NCBI GenBank assembly: GCA_002733205.1
Contig: NVUW01000004.1
Span: forward strand, 62,001 to 126,000
Source: Thalassobium sp.
Lineage (GTDB): Bacteria; Pseudomonadota; Gammaproteobacteria; Pseudomonadales; Oceanobacteraceae
Direction of reading: 5' to 3'
Length of the DNA stretch: 64,000 nucleotides
Positions 43,854 to 53,708 of this stretch are shown one piece after another. The notes below the pieces were generated by a model. That model saw only the letters and a list, made by a program, of their open reading frames with translations. It had not been told where the DNA came from and did not search any database. Each line of letters opens with the position of its first letter. Positions within the stretch are counted from its first letter, which is position 1. The position numbers and the translations under genes are program-made.

Positions 43854-45284
43854 CTAACGCATTTCGGAGGTGCTGCCCGCAGGCTCCTGCGCTGATAATG
43901 GTTCTGACAATTCGGCTTCACGACGCTGATGTTGCATCAGCACCAGTACCAGAATAATGGCGGGCAACCCCAGTCCGGCCGCGACCATAAAAAATTCCAT
44001 ATAGCCGGCAACATCCACCACCCAGCCGGAGAAGCCGGAAATGAATTTCCCCGGTAACGTCATCAGCGAACTGAACAGCGCGTATTGTGTAGCGGTGTAG
44101 TTTTTATTAGCCAGGCTCGACAAGTAGGCAATAAAGGCGGTACCGGCAATCCCCCCGCTGAGGTTATCAGCGCTGATAACCACCGCCAGCGCTGTCAGCG
44201 GTGGCGTACCAAGGTTACCGATCAGCGCCAGCAGCGCGAACAGCAGATTGGTCACGGCAACCATCACCGCGCCCAGCAGCAAGGGCCGCATAATGCCGTA
44301 TTTCACCACCAGAACCCCGCACAGTGCAGAGCCCAAAATGGTCATAAAGAAGCCAAACACTTTGGCCACACTGGCGATCTCCGCTTTGCTGTAACCGAGA
44401 TCGAGATAGAAAGGATTGGCCATGATACCCATGGTGATATCACTGAGGCGGAATAAAGCGATAAAAGCCAGAATCAGCAATGCAAACTGGCCATTACGCT
44501 GGAAAAACTCCAGCACCGGACAGATAACAGCCCCTAATAGCCAACGCTGCCAGCGCGGACGCTGTTGCAGGTGCATTGGCCGCCCCATGATTTCATCGAC
44601 CAGCAAAATTTCATTACGGCCACGCTCGTCTGCCGTTTGATGAGGCGGTTCATCGGCCCAGAAAATGGCCAGCATGCCCACGACCATCAGCAGGGCCATG
44701 GTCAGGTAAGCGATGTGCCAGTTGGCAAATTCAGCGATATACAGAGCACCGGCGCCGGTCACCAGCAAGGCCAGCCGATAACCAAAAATATAGGCCGCCG
44801 ACATGGCCCCTTGTTGCTCATCGTCCGCCGACTCAATCCGCAACGCATCCAGCGCGACATCTTGTGTTGCCGCCGAAAAAGCCACCAGCAGTGCCGCCAG
44901 GGCAATCATCCATAACGAGTCTTGCGGATGGGCAAAACTCATCAGCAACAGGCCACCGGCAATGCCGCACTGACCCAGAAAAATCCAGCTGCGACGCTGA
45001 CCAAAGCGACTCAGCACCGGCAACCGCAGGCGGTCGACCACCGGCGCCCAGAACACTTTGACCGAGTAGGTAATACCGACCCAGGCAAAAAAACCGATGG
45101 TGGTTCGTTCTATCCCCTCATCCCGCAGCCAGGCCGTCAGCGTGGTAAACACCAGCAGGTAAGGCAATCCGGCACTGAAGCCCAACAGGGTGATCACCAA
45201 TACCGGCTTCTGCCGATAAATTTCCCAGGCTTCTTTGAGCCAGCGCTTTACCTCCGGCGGGATGCGGAAATAAGGGATGATCAT
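43854..45284 (-). CDS. ampG: AmpG-type muropeptide permease
   Basis: 476 residues, major facilitator with twelve or more helices. The opening GFSAGLPYLLVFTTLTAWL and WVGITYSVKVFWAPVVDR are AmpG signatures. It brings anhydromuropeptides from peptidoglycan turnover into the cytoplasm. The ATG overlaps the yajQ stop (TGATG), so it is translated after yajQ. No ampC or ampD is nearby. Confidence 0.9.
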   Translation of the reverse strand: MIIPYFRIPPEVKRWLKEAWEIYRQKPVLVITLLGFSAGLPYLLVFTTLTAWLRDEGIERTTIGFFAWVGITYSVKVFWAPVVDRLRLPVLSRFGQRRSWIFLGQCGIAGGLLLMSFAHPQDSLWMIALAALLVAFSAATQDVALDALRIESADDEQQGAMSAAYIFGYRLALLVTGAGALYIAEFANWHIAYLTMALLMVVGMLAIFWADEPPHQTADERGRNEILLVDEIMGRPMHLQQRPRWQRWLLGAVICPVLEFFQRNGQFALLILAFIALFRLSDITMGIMANPFYLDLGYSKAEIASVAKVFGFFMTILGSALCGVLVVKYGIMRPLLLGAVMVAVTNLLFALLALIGNLGTPPLTALAVVISADNLSGGIAGTAFIAYLSSLANKNYTATQYALFSSLMTLPGKFISGFSGWVVDVAGYMEFFMVAAGLGLPAIILVLVLMQHQRREAELSEPLSAQEPAGSTSEMR

Positions 45285-45769
45285 CAGTCTTTAAAGTTCT
45301 TGAACGCCAGTGGCATATCAATGCTTTCTTCGCTGCGGAACATGGCCATCACGGCCTGCAGATCGTCACGGGCTTTACCCTGTACGCGCACGGTTTCACC
45401 CTGCACAGACGCCTGCACTTTGATCTTGCTGTCTTTGACCATTTTGACCATTTTACGGGCCAGATCACTGTCGATGCCCTGGCGCATGGTCGCTTTTACT
45501 TTGACCTGCTTACCCGCACCTTCCAGTTTGCCAAACTCCAGACAACTCACCTTAATGCCACGTTTGGTCATGGCACCGGTAAGCATGGATTTCATCTGGT
45601 CGATCTGAAATTCATGGTCAGCGGTCATGGTCACGATCAGATCTTTCAGCTCGTAACTGGCGGTCACACCACGGAAATCGAAACGCGTGCTCAGTTCACG
45701 ATTGGCCTGATCGACCGCGTTCTGGGCTTCGTGCTTGTCGACTTCAGATACGACGTCAAATGAAGGCAT
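45284..45769 (-). CDS. yajQ: YajQ-family nucleotide-binding protein
   Basis: 161 residues, full length, beginning MPSFDVVSEVDKHEAQNAVD with two ferredoxin-like domains. YajQ proteins bind c-di-GMP in some bacteria and have been linked to virulence and phage functions. ATG 45769 is family-like; the longer frame to 45967 is rejected. It is first in a two-gene operon with ampG. Confidence 0.93.
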   Translation of the reverse strand: MPSFDVVSEVDKHEAQNAVDQANRELSTRFDFRGVTASYELKDLIVTMTADHEFQIDQMKSMLTGAMTKRGIKVSCLEFGKLEGAGKQVKVKATMRQGIDSDLARKMVKMVKDSKIKVQASVQGETVRVQGKARDDLQAVMAMFRSEESIDMPLAFKNFKD

Positions 45770-45956
45770 AAAAATTCTCCTTATCAGGGCCTGAAGGCGG
45801 CCGGTAAAAATCTGGGAGCCAGCGGGATAGCAGCCAGCTCCACGAAAGAGCGGCATTGTATACCGTCCACGGCCGATAAAGCCAAAGTCTCCGCAGGGCG
45901 GTACTGACGGCATGGCCTCACTGGCGACTATACAAAAGTCAGCTAAAATTTTTGCT

Positions 45957-47042
45957 ATGCAAACCAAAATGACCCTGCACGGCGCCGGAGTGTATTACTT
46001 CGCAGTGACCGGAGCGAAAGACCAGCCCATTTTCAACTCGGTATTTGAGTATGAATATGGCCTCAATATTCTGTCCAAAGTGGCCGGAACCCGCCTGCTC
46101 GCTTATGTTCTGGACGATCAGCACATGCAGTTTGTGCTGCGCTGCCAGCGTGACTGGACCGAGGTGATGGACGATATCCAGGCCGCCTTCGACAGCATGC
46201 ATGAGCGCTGCTGGCACAAACGCCGTCAGGTTTTATCCGATCAGGGCGTGGTGTTATTGGTCGATGAACGTGCCAGTCTGGTTGATCTGGTGTTGCAGCT
46301 GCATCACTGGCCGGTGCAATGCGCTCTGGTCGCCGATGCCAGCCTGTGGCCATGGAGCAGCGACCGCTATTACCGTGAGCCTCATCCTCCTACCTGGCTC
46401 GATACCGAGTCCATGCTGAACCTGCTGGTGAATGGCCGCCGTAACCGCGCCCAGCATTACATCGATGTCATGAAAGCGCCGTTCAAGCCCAAACTTGATC
46501 TGATTCACGGCAGCCATCCGCTTTATCAGGCGCTGGCACGCGATCAGTGGGTCGATCAGCATCTGAAAAAAGAGGCATTAATTCAGTCAGCCTATTCACG
46601 CAACGACATTCAGCGCATGTTCGACGATGCCTGCCAACTGGTTGCCCGGCAGTTTAATCTGAGCACCGCCGAGCTGTGCGACAAACATAACCGCCGCCGC
46701 TTTCATCACCTTATGCCATTGGTTATCTGGCTGCTGCGTGAACGCGGTGTGCATCTGGAAGCCATGACCAAACTGGTGGATGAAGATGAAGTGCGACTGC
46801 AGCTGTGGCTGCGTAATCTGCCGGCCGATCACACCCGCAACATCCGCGACAAATTGGCCCAACAGTGGTCCCCCTCAGCACCCGTGCTCACAACCATGGC
46901 CAGCATACGTACTGACAATCCGACCGCCGAGCATGCCGAACCCGCTGACAACCGAATTGCTGCCGACGCTGAGCACAGCAGCATAAGCCCTGACAGCCCG
47001 GCCACAGCAGAAACCGCAGACGACAGCGTCATACCCCATTAA
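45957..47042 (+). CDS. Domesticated REP-associated transposase-like protein with DnaA-like tail
   Basis: 361 residues. The first 160 follow the Y1 transposase fold of RAYT proteins: GVYYFAVTGAKDQPIF, LLAYVLDDQHMQFVL and ADASLWPWSSDRYY. The catalytic HxH is H56-M-Q58 and the tyrosine position in the HHWPV helix aligns to Gln115, so it should not cut DNA. Residues about 205-285 (LVARQFNLSTAEL, then RRRFHHLMPLVIWLLRERG) resemble the DNA-binding domain IV of DnaA. The tail is acidic and disordered. I infer a DNA-binding protein from a domesticated transposase. The start may also be ATG 45969. Confidence 0.65.
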   Translation: MQTKMTLHGAGVYYFAVTGAKDQPIFNSVFEYEYGLNILSKVAGTRLLAYVLDDQHMQFVLRCQRDWTEVMDDIQAAFDSMHERCWHKRRQVLSDQGVVLLVDERASLVDLVLQLHHWPVQCALVADASLWPWSSDRYYREPHPPTWLDTESMLNLLVNGRRNRAQHYIDVMKAPFKPKLDLIHGSHPLYQALARDQWVDQHLKKEALIQSAYSRNDIQRMFDDACQLVARQFNLSTAELCDKHNRRRFHHLMPLVIWLLRERGVHLEAMTKLVDEDEVRLQLWLRNLPADHTRNIRDKLAQQWSPSAPVLTTMASIRTDNPTAEHAEPADNRIAADAEHSSISPDSPATAETADDSVIPH

Positions 47043-47096
47043 CGTCATCCGCGGGCCGTGGCTGCTTTCCGCGCCCGGCCTGCTTATAATCGTGCG

Positions 47097-48074
47097 ATGA
47101 CGACTTCATCCTCTTCCGTTCATCACGTTTCACCGTCTTCGCAGCGATCACCACAAGCGCCGCTGAGTATTGGCCTGCTGGGCATGGGGGCGGTTGGTAC
47201 GCTGATGGCCAGCCACTGGCGGCAACACAAGGTGTTTGCTCTGCCCCGCGATCATAAATCTGTGTTTACCCTTAATCTGTTCACTGCCGCAGCGCAAACG
47301 GCAGAGCAGCAAACAGCTGAGCATCAGCAATGGCAACTCCCCTGCTGGCAGGGCGAACCCCTCGACTGGCTGGTGCTGACCACCAAAGCCGGCGATACAC
47401 TGACGGCCTTAAAACCCTGGCTCAGCCATCTGCCACGGGTCAAAAATCTGCTGTTATTACAAAACGGAATGGGGCAACAGCAGCAATGCGCTGACTGGCT
47501 GGCACAACACCGGCTGCCTACAAAGCTCTGGGCCGGAATTTCCACCGCTGGTGCTTACCGGCGTGCCGCCAATAACCCTCAAGGCAGCGAGGTGGTGTTT
47601 GCCGGTGCCGGACAGACCATCGCCGGGCGCTGGGCGCAGGAAAACCCTGCCGATAATGACAACACAGACACAACACCACTGCCTCCGGGGATAGAGTCCG
47701 TCCGTGATATTCCCGCCAGAATGCGCGAAAAACTCGCCGTAAATGCTGTGATCAATCCGCTGACCGCCGTACTGCGTTGCCATAACGGCGAGCTGGTCAG
47801 CAACCCGCTTTATCTGCCACAGTTACAGGCACTAGCGGCAGAAGTAGCCGATCTGTACCAACAATTGCACTGGCCACTGTCTCAGGATCTGAGCGAGCGC
47901 GTACAGCAGGTGGCGCAGGCCACGGCCGCAAACCGCTCCTCCACACTGCAGGATATTCTTGCGGCCAGACCCACCGAGCTGGTGTTTATTTGTGGATACC
48001 TGCAACAGCAGGCACAGAGCCTGGGTCTGACACTGCCGCTGACCGCCCGGTTAATGCGGCAGCTATCCGACTGA
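47097..48074 (+). CDS. panE: Ketopantoate reductase family protein
   Basis: 325 residues. GLLGMGAVGTLMASHW is the NADPH Rossmann motif, LLLQNGMGQQQQCADWL follows, and MREKLAVNAVINPLTAVLRC carries the catalytic Lys of the PanE family, which reduces 2-dehydropantoate to pantoate in CoA synthesis. ATG 47097 is preferred over a GTG at 47058. Some PanE-like proteins have other substrates; no pan gene is adjacent. Confidence 0.85.
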   Translation: MTTSSSSVHHVSPSSQRSPQAPLSIGLLGMGAVGTLMASHWRQHKVFALPRDHKSVFTLNLFTAAAQTAEQQTAEHQQWQLPCWQGEPLDWLVLTTKAGDTLTALKPWLSHLPRVKNLLLLQNGMGQQQQCADWLAQHRLPTKLWAGISTAGAYRRAANNPQGSEVVFAGAGQTIAGRWAQENPADNDNTDTTPLPPGIESVRDIPARMREKLAVNAVINPLTAVLRCHNGELVSNPLYLPQLQALAAEVADLYQQLHWPLSQDLSERVQQVAQATAANRSSTLQDILAARPTELVFICGYLQQQAQSLGLTLPLTARLMRQLSD

Positions 48075-48134
48075 CAGAAACAAAATGAGGACTGGCAGGA
48101 TGCAGCAGGACACGCACAGGAGACTTCAGTCACC

Positions 48135-50075
48135 ATGTTATTAGCGCGGCAGAAAACCATGCTGGCCACAGTGACGGTCTGTGCGCTGATTATTATCCTC
48201 ACCACACTGGCGTATATTGCCGCCGCCGATCGCGTCGGGCGCGAGCAATTAGCACCGGAAATCAGCGACGCTTTTGCCGATATTCTGCAGATTCAGCTGA
48301 CCCACAACATTACCGACCTGCCAACACTGCAATCCATGCTGGAGCGTTTTACCCGTCATTTTCAGATCCGCGAAGCGGCGCTCTACAATAGCCATGGTGA
48401 ACGCATCAGCCACAGTTACCGGCGCGCGCCTCAACTTTCAGCCAGTCTTGACGACAGCCTGCTGGTCAGCAAACTGCATCAATACCGGCTCAGCAGTCCG
48501 CGTGGTGAACTGCAATTACTGGTGATCAGTGATCGCTCCCTGCCCGGCTTTTTTATTCTTGATACCCTGACCACCACGTTGTTTGTGGTCAGCATTTCTG
48601 CCCTGCTGATTTTTGCGTTGTACGCCCTGACCCGACGCTGGCAAAAGCGCCCTTACCTGCAATTACTGAGCAGCGTGCGTCGCGCCACGCGTGATGGTGA
48701 AAAAGAAGAAGCCATTACGATCCGCAGCGATGATCCGGATATTCAGCCGCTGACCAATGCACTGAATGATTTACTGTGGCAGTACGATCAACGCACCCGG
48801 AATTTACGTAATGCCCATCAACAGGCAGAAAGCGCACGCCTGCGAGCGACCCGGCTGTCCACCGAAACACGCCAGATTAACGAAAACCTGGCGCAGGAAA
48901 TTTCCGTGCGGCGCGGTATCGAAACCCAGCTGAAAAATACCCAGACACTGCTCGACGGTATTATTAATGCGATGCCATCGGCGTTATTCACTCTGGATGC
49001 CCAACTGCGTATTGTGCAATGCAATCAGCAGGCCGGAGACTGGCTGGGTAAACAGCGCCAGCAATTAACCGGCCGCCACTTGCTGCAACTGATTCCGGAA
49101 CTCTCCCCCCACGCCGATCTGCTGAATGCTGCCGAACAGAATTCGGCCACTCATAAACTGGAAAGACTAGCGATTAACAGTTTTATTCAGCCGCTGATGA
49201 CCGACACCATGATTTATCCGTTGCCGGAACAGCAACAGGCAAAGCTGGTACTGCGTATTGATGACGTATCACAGCGCCTGCAGCTCGAAGAAATTATGGT
49301 ACACAGCGAGAAAATGATGACGGTCGCCGGACTGGCAACCGGTATCGCCCATGAAATTAACAACCCGCTGGGAGCGATTTTACAGAACCTGCAAAATATT
49401 CGCCGCCGTCTGCAGCCGGGCCTGCCGGCCAACGAACGCATTGCAGCAGAAACCGGTCTGCCGCTGGAAAATCTGGATCTTTATTTGCAGCAACGCCATA
49501 TCCTGCAGTTTATGGATAATATTCAACAGGCGGGAGAACGCGCCGCCAATATTATTGCCAACATGCTGCAATTTTCCCGCAGCGATCAACAGCAAAAACA
49601 ACACATCGACCTGAACGCCCTGATCAATAACACCTTAACCATCGCCCGCGGGGATTTTGGTTTACGCCATATTCAGCTGAAATTTTCCGCCAGCACATCC
49701 CCCGCCTGGGTCGAGTGTCTGCCTGGCGAGATCGAACAGGTGCTGCTGAACCTGTTGAAAAATGCCGTGCAGGCGCTGAGCGATTACCCGTCGGAAGATA
49801 CGCACTGGCAACCCATGATTCACCTCAGCATCGAACATCGCGACCAACAGCAGGTGATTGTGCTGGAAGACAATGGGCCAGGCATTCCCGCAGCCGTTGC
49901 CGCGCATATTTTCGAACCGTTTTACACCACCAAAGACGTGGGAGAAGGCACCGGGCTGGGCTTATTCGTTTCTTATTTCATCATTACCAGCCACCATCAT
50001 GGACAGCTGCGCTATCGCCCTGCCAGCCAGCAAGGCGGAGCCTGTTTTGAGATTGCTCTGCCAGCGGGTGATTGA
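48135..50075 (+). CDS. Sensor histidine kinase with PAS domain
   Basis: 646 residues. Two membrane helices (about 9-30 and 140-165) enclose a periplasmic sensor; then come a HAMP-like linker, a PAS domain (about 268-370), the dimerisation helix with His406 (GIAHEINNPLGAI) and a catalytic domain with NLLKNAVQAL, LEDNGPGIP and GEGTGLGLFVS. No response regulator is next to it, so it is an orphan kinase. The start follows AGGAGA about 12 bases upstream. Confidence 0.92.
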   Translation: MLLARQKTMLATVTVCALIIILTTLAYIAAADRVGREQLAPEISDAFADILQIQLTHNITDLPTLQSMLERFTRHFQIREAALYNSHGERISHSYRRAPQLSASLDDSLLVSKLHQYRLSSPRGELQLLVISDRSLPGFFILDTLTTTLFVVSISALLIFALYALTRRWQKRPYLQLLSSVRRATRDGEKEEAITIRSDDPDIQPLTNALNDLLWQYDQRTRNLRNAHQQAESARLRATRLSTETRQINENLAQEISVRRGIETQLKNTQTLLDGIINAMPSALFTLDAQLRIVQCNQQAGDWLGKQRQQLTGRHLLQLIPELSPHADLLNAAEQNSATHKLERLAINSFIQPLMTDTMIYPLPEQQQAKLVLRIDDVSQRLQLEEIMVHSEKMMTVAGLATGIAHEINNPLGAILQNLQNIRRRLQPGLPANERIAAETGLPLENLDLYLQQRHILQFMDNIQQAGERAANIIANMLQFSRSDQQQKQHIDLNALINNTLTIARGDFGLRHIQLKFSASTSPAWVECLPGEIEQVLLNLLKNAVQALSDYPSEDTHWQPMIHLSIEHRDQQQVIVLEDNGPGIPAAVAAHIFEPFYTTKDVGEGTGLGLFVSYFIITSHHHGQLRYRPASQQGGACFEIALPAGD

Positions 50076-50226
50076 ACCCAAGCATAATCACTTTGACTCA
50101 GAACACCAACACCCATACAAACACCAACATCAGATGAATTATTTTCAAGCCAACCATGTGGATAATTCACTGCCTTTTGTACCCTCGCTATTGACCCATC
50201 GCACAGGGCTCTATACCCTTCGCGCT

Positions 50227-50421
50227 TTCAGGTGCCCTCAGCATTTTTACTGACGAGGGTTAAACGGGAAGTCTGGTGTCGCGTGTTCCTACCGCCAATC
50301 CAGCGCTGCCCCCGCAACGGTGATCAACCATACTGATAACAAATGCCACTGTGCTGTGCATGGGAAGGTGTTATCAGCGAGCTGCTCTCAGCTCAGGTTG
50401 TAAGCCCGGATACCGGCCTGA
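50227..50421 (+). ncRNA. Cobalamin riboswitch
   Basis: Conserved pieces occur in order: AAACGGGAAGTCTGGT (about 50262-50277), the B12 box GCTGCCCCCGCAACGGTGA (50305-50323), GCCACTG (50345-50351), TGGGAAGG (50361-50368) and AAGCCCGGATACC (50402-50414). It lies directly upstream of btuB and should shut off the gene when adenosylcobalamin is bound. The expression platform of about 115 bases up to 50538 contains GC-rich stem pieces and a T6 run at 50523-50528, but I could not fold it fully. Confidence 0.95.
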
Positions 50422-50538
50422 ATAACGATACTGACGTTGCGGTGGGCGACGGAGACCGATCGCAATAACTGCTGCATCATTGCAGCGCACTTTGCTTTTT
50501 GCGCCTCCGCCACTGCAACCGCTTTTTTGGGTTTGCGG

Positions 50539-52503
50539 GTGAGCACTCTGAATACTGTTTTTTTGCAACGCTGTGGTTTTTGTTCTCTCTTCACGCTGGC
50601 TTGTTTAGCCGGTGAAGCATCATTGCATGCGGAAGAAGCTCAGCTGGGGACAGTAGAGACGCACGCGTCTTCACCGCAAACGTTAAATCGACCCGGATAT
50701 CAGTTTTTTTCGCGGACAGATATTGAACGTCGCTTTGCCAATCTTAGTGAATTCCTCAGTCAAGTAAATGGGATACAGGTACAACAGTTAAGTGGACTGG
50801 GTAATCCGGCACTTATCTCCATCCGTGGTGCAACAGCGCAACAAACCAAAGTGTTAATTAATGGCATCGAGAGTACTGATGCACAAAATGGTGGTTATGA
50901 TCTAAACCAGTTACCGATCAGCCAGATTGAAAGTATTGAAATTTCTCAGGATGGTAGCAGTAATGGCTACGCTGATCGTGCGATTGGCGGCACTATCAAT
51001 ATTATTACCCGTAAGACAAAGAGCAATTCTCAGCTCGGTATTCAGGCAGGTTCTTATGGAACCTACCGGGCATCGTTAAGCCAACAAGCTGCCAGAAATA
51101 TCAATATTCAACTGGAACACGAACAGAGTAACAACAACTATCTGTATCCGGTCGCAAGCCCAGCGTTCGATAGTCAAAACCGCAATAACAAAGAGGCACT
51201 GAATAATGCCGGTTTTTCGCGTCAATCAGTACAGGTTAATAGTGGCTCTGAGGAGTTAACGGCACGTCTGCGTCTATCTCAACAAAAAAAGAACATTCCT
51301 GATTATTACCGTAATCATCCTGACAATAATGCATATCTGAGTGAACGTAATGCTGTTCTGGAATTAAATGGTGAACAGAGCCTTTCCAGCATGCAACAAC
51401 AATGGCGGATAGGACACTCTCAACGTTTTGAAAACTTTCGCAATACACTGGGCCTGATAGGACTGAGCCAAAATGATAACCGCTATCGATATGAAAAAAA
51501 TTATCTGTCCGCTTCAAATATAAAGACCTGGGCACAATGGCAACACCGCGTTGACCTGAACTTCAGTGAAGAAACCTATCGCAGTGACTACCGTTTGGAC
51601 AACGACAGTAAGCGCTGCCTAACGCCTCAAGGCAATTGTGATGCTTTTTCATTTCAGCGAAGTACAAATATCGGATCGCAACTTAACTGGAATAGCAAGA
51701 GTCAGCAACAACAGGCATATATCGATATATACAGACAGAATACCAGCGACATCAGTCGTCAACGTTATGCTATCGCAGATGAAAGCACTCAGAGTGATGC
51801 GTTTATCGGTGCTGCTATCGGCTATCTCTGGTATTCAGATCACAGTGACTGGAGTTTAACCTGGAAGCGTGCGGCACGAATTCCAACCTTGTATGAGCGC
51901 TATGGCAATCATGGTCTTTTTTTAAGTAACCCTGACCTGCAACAGGAGATAAGCAATACGCTTACTCTGAATAATTTATGGCGCATTACTGAAAAAACGC
52001 AGATATCCGCTTCAGTATTTTATCGCGACCTTGATAATGCCATTGTACCTGTCTATGACGCACGCGGTATTGGCCGCTACGAAAACACCAGCCAGGCAAC
52101 CCTGACCGGAGTTGAATGGAATGCAGCCTATTGTGCCGATTATTGGTTCGGCACATTGTCAGGCAGTCATTATGACAGCCTGACAACCAGCGAGATAAGA
52201 TCGTTTGATGAGAAGAAATTGCCTGGCACTTACCACACCAGCCTGAAAGCCAGTACTGGATTCAACATTTCAAAACATCACATCGAATCCAGCGTTGAAT
52301 ACAGTGACGATTTATACATAGACAGAAGCAATCTGATTGAGGGCGAAGCACGCGCGCTGATCAATCTATCATACCGCTACCAGGCAACAGATCACGAAGC
52401 AGGTCTTCGCATGATCAATATCAGCAATAACCGTTTTCTTGATTTTACCAACCGCCCGACGACTGGTCGGGAATGGTTGATCTTTCTTAACACCCGTTTT
52501 TAA
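50539..52503 (+). CDS. btuB: TonB-dependent vitamin B12 outer-membrane receptor
   Basis: 654 residues from GTG 50539: a signal peptide ending SLHA-EE, a plug domain (NGIQVQQLSGLGNPALISIRG; LISQIESIEI-like LPISQIESIEISQDG) and a long beta-barrel ending in Phe (LIFLNTRF), as outer-membrane insertion requires. It takes cobalamin or cobinamide into the periplasm. The GTG start is uncertain; the frame is open from 50437 with only a TTG there. The gene is AT-richer than its flanks. It follows a cobalamin riboswitch and precedes a lipoprotein and an adenosyltransferase. Confidence 0.9.
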   Translation: MSTLNTVFLQRCGFCSLFTLACLAGEASLHAEEAQLGTVETHASSPQTLNRPGYQFFSRTDIERRFANLSEFLSQVNGIQVQQLSGLGNPALISIRGATAQQTKVLINGIESTDAQNGGYDLNQLPISQIESIEISQDGSSNGYADRAIGGTINIITRKTKSNSQLGIQAGSYGTYRASLSQQAARNINIQLEHEQSNNNYLYPVASPAFDSQNRNNKEALNNAGFSRQSVQVNSGSEELTARLRLSQQKKNIPDYYRNHPDNNAYLSERNAVLELNGEQSLSSMQQQWRIGHSQRFENFRNTLGLIGLSQNDNRYRYEKNYLSASNIKTWAQWQHRVDLNFSEETYRSDYRLDNDSKRCLTPQGNCDAFSFQRSTNIGSQLNWNSKSQQQQAYIDIYRQNTSDISRQRYAIADESTQSDAFIGAAIGYLWYSDHSDWSLTWKRAARIPTLYERYGNHGLFLSNPDLQQEISNTLTLNNLWRITEKTQISASVFYRDLDNAIVPVYDARGIGRYENTSQATLTGVEWNAAYCADYWFGTLSGSHYDSLTTSEIRSFDEKKLPGTYHTSLKASTGFNISKHHIESSVEYSDDLYIDRSNLIEGEARALINLSYRYQATDHEAGLRMINISNNRFLDFTNRPTTGREWLIFLNTRF

Positions 52504-52515
52504 AAAGGAAAAGAG

Positions 52516-53697
52516 ATGAAAAATTACTCACTCATTCTTCTGGCCAGCGCATTATTAGCAGGATGCTTTGGCGACGATGATAAAAAATCAACACCACTGA
52601 CTGAAGGCTCCTATGCCGTACAAACCGTAGCAGCTGATTACACAAGTAGCTCCGTCGTTACCGGAAACATTCTGGGTGAGCGATCTGTTTCACAAACCAT
52701 TCTGGTAAAAGATAAGTCGGATTTCACCGTGAATACATACGGAAAATACCTCTACCATATCGGTCGGTACAACACAGACAGTATCGCTCGCTATGATTCT
52801 ACCAATAGCCTGAACGTAGCCCAATGGGAGTACAGTACTAATGATAATGGTGCGGAGAAATCTAACCCATATAAAATCGTTCATGTCTCCGATGATAAGG
52901 CTTACGTAATCCGTTACGGCGCCAAGACGGTATGGCAAATAAATCCTCAAGCAGAAACTTCCGACCAGTTGGTTGTCGACACCATTGACCTTTCAGCCTA
53001 CAACTATCCTGATTCAGACTTTCCCCGTATGAGTGAAGCCGCGCTCTATAACGACAAACTGTTTGTAGTTATGCAGCGTCTTGATGCTGCCTATAAACCA
53101 CAAACAGCTTATGTTGCCGTGATAGATACTGCTGATAACACAGAAATTGACACCGATCCAAACACGAGCGGATTAAAAGGTATTCCACTATCTGTCACCA
53201 ACCCGATTTCAACAGAGGCTAACAATGGATATCTCTACATTGCAGGTCGCGGCAACTTCGGTTCTGACACTGGAGGTCTGGAAAAAATAGATATGACAAC
53301 ATTTGCTTCCAGCAATATTATTAACAACACTACGTTTACATCTCTGAATAATACTGAAACTAACACTTACTTCCATATCACTGATGTTGCACTGGCCAGC
53401 GATCAACACGGTTATGTCACGGTAAATATTGAAAAAAACTACGATACACTATCGTCAAAAGTGTATGAGTTTAATCCAACCAGTAAGACAATAGGTCAGT
53501 CGCTCAATATGACTTCATTGAATGAAGTCATTATTTCAGATATTGCAATCGATACTAACCAACGCCTTTGGGTAGGAGTTTCCAATAAAACAAACCCTGG
53601 TATCGTCGTAATAGACACCGACACCAACACTCAAAGTGGTAATCGTATTGAACTGCAAATGCCACCTAAATCTATTAATTTCCTGAGTATCGACTGA
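52516..53697 (+). CDS. Lipoprotein with probable beta-propeller, BtuB partner candidate
   Basis: 393 residues: the signal ends in LLAGC (Cys17), followed by FGDDDKK, so it is anchored at the outer membrane. The mature part consists of repeated strands of the type GKYLYHIGRY, DKAYVIRYGAKTVWQI, DKLFVVMQRL, GYLYIAGRG and QRLWVGVSNK, which suggests a six- or seven-bladed beta-propeller. It lies 12 bp after btuB and before the PduO adenosyltransferase, under the same riboswitch. In Bacteroides the surface propeller lipoprotein BtuG captures B12 for BtuB; a like role here is inference, not family identity. Composition is AT-rich like btuB. Confidence 0.6.
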   Translation: MKNYSLILLASALLAGCFGDDDKKSTPLTEGSYAVQTVAADYTSSSVVTGNILGERSVSQTILVKDKSDFTVNTYGKYLYHIGRYNTDSIARYDSTNSLNVAQWEYSTNDNGAEKSNPYKIVHVSDDKAYVIRYGAKTVWQINPQAETSDQLVVDTIDLSAYNYPDSDFPRMSEAALYNDKLFVVMQRLDAAYKPQTAYVAVIDTADNTEIDTDPNTSGLKGIPLSVTNPISTEANNGYLYIAGRGNFGSDTGGLEKIDMTTFASSNIINNTTFTSLNNTETNTYFHITDVALASDQHGYVTVNIEKNYDTLSSKVYEFNPTSKTIGQSLNMTSLNEVIISDIAIDTNQRLWVGVSNKTNPGIVVIDTDTNTQSGNRIELQMPPKSINFLSID

Positions 53698-53708
53698 ACG
53701 GAGATCAT

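Noticed and set aside
45771-45956. REP sequences beside the RAYT-like gene
   Set aside because: The yajQ upstream region has a loose GGGAGC...GCTCC stem, but no repeated REP units, so no REP array is claimed.
52516-53697. Naming the lipoprotein btuG
   Set aside because: Only location and repeat pattern are shared; no diagnostic BtuG motif could be verified.
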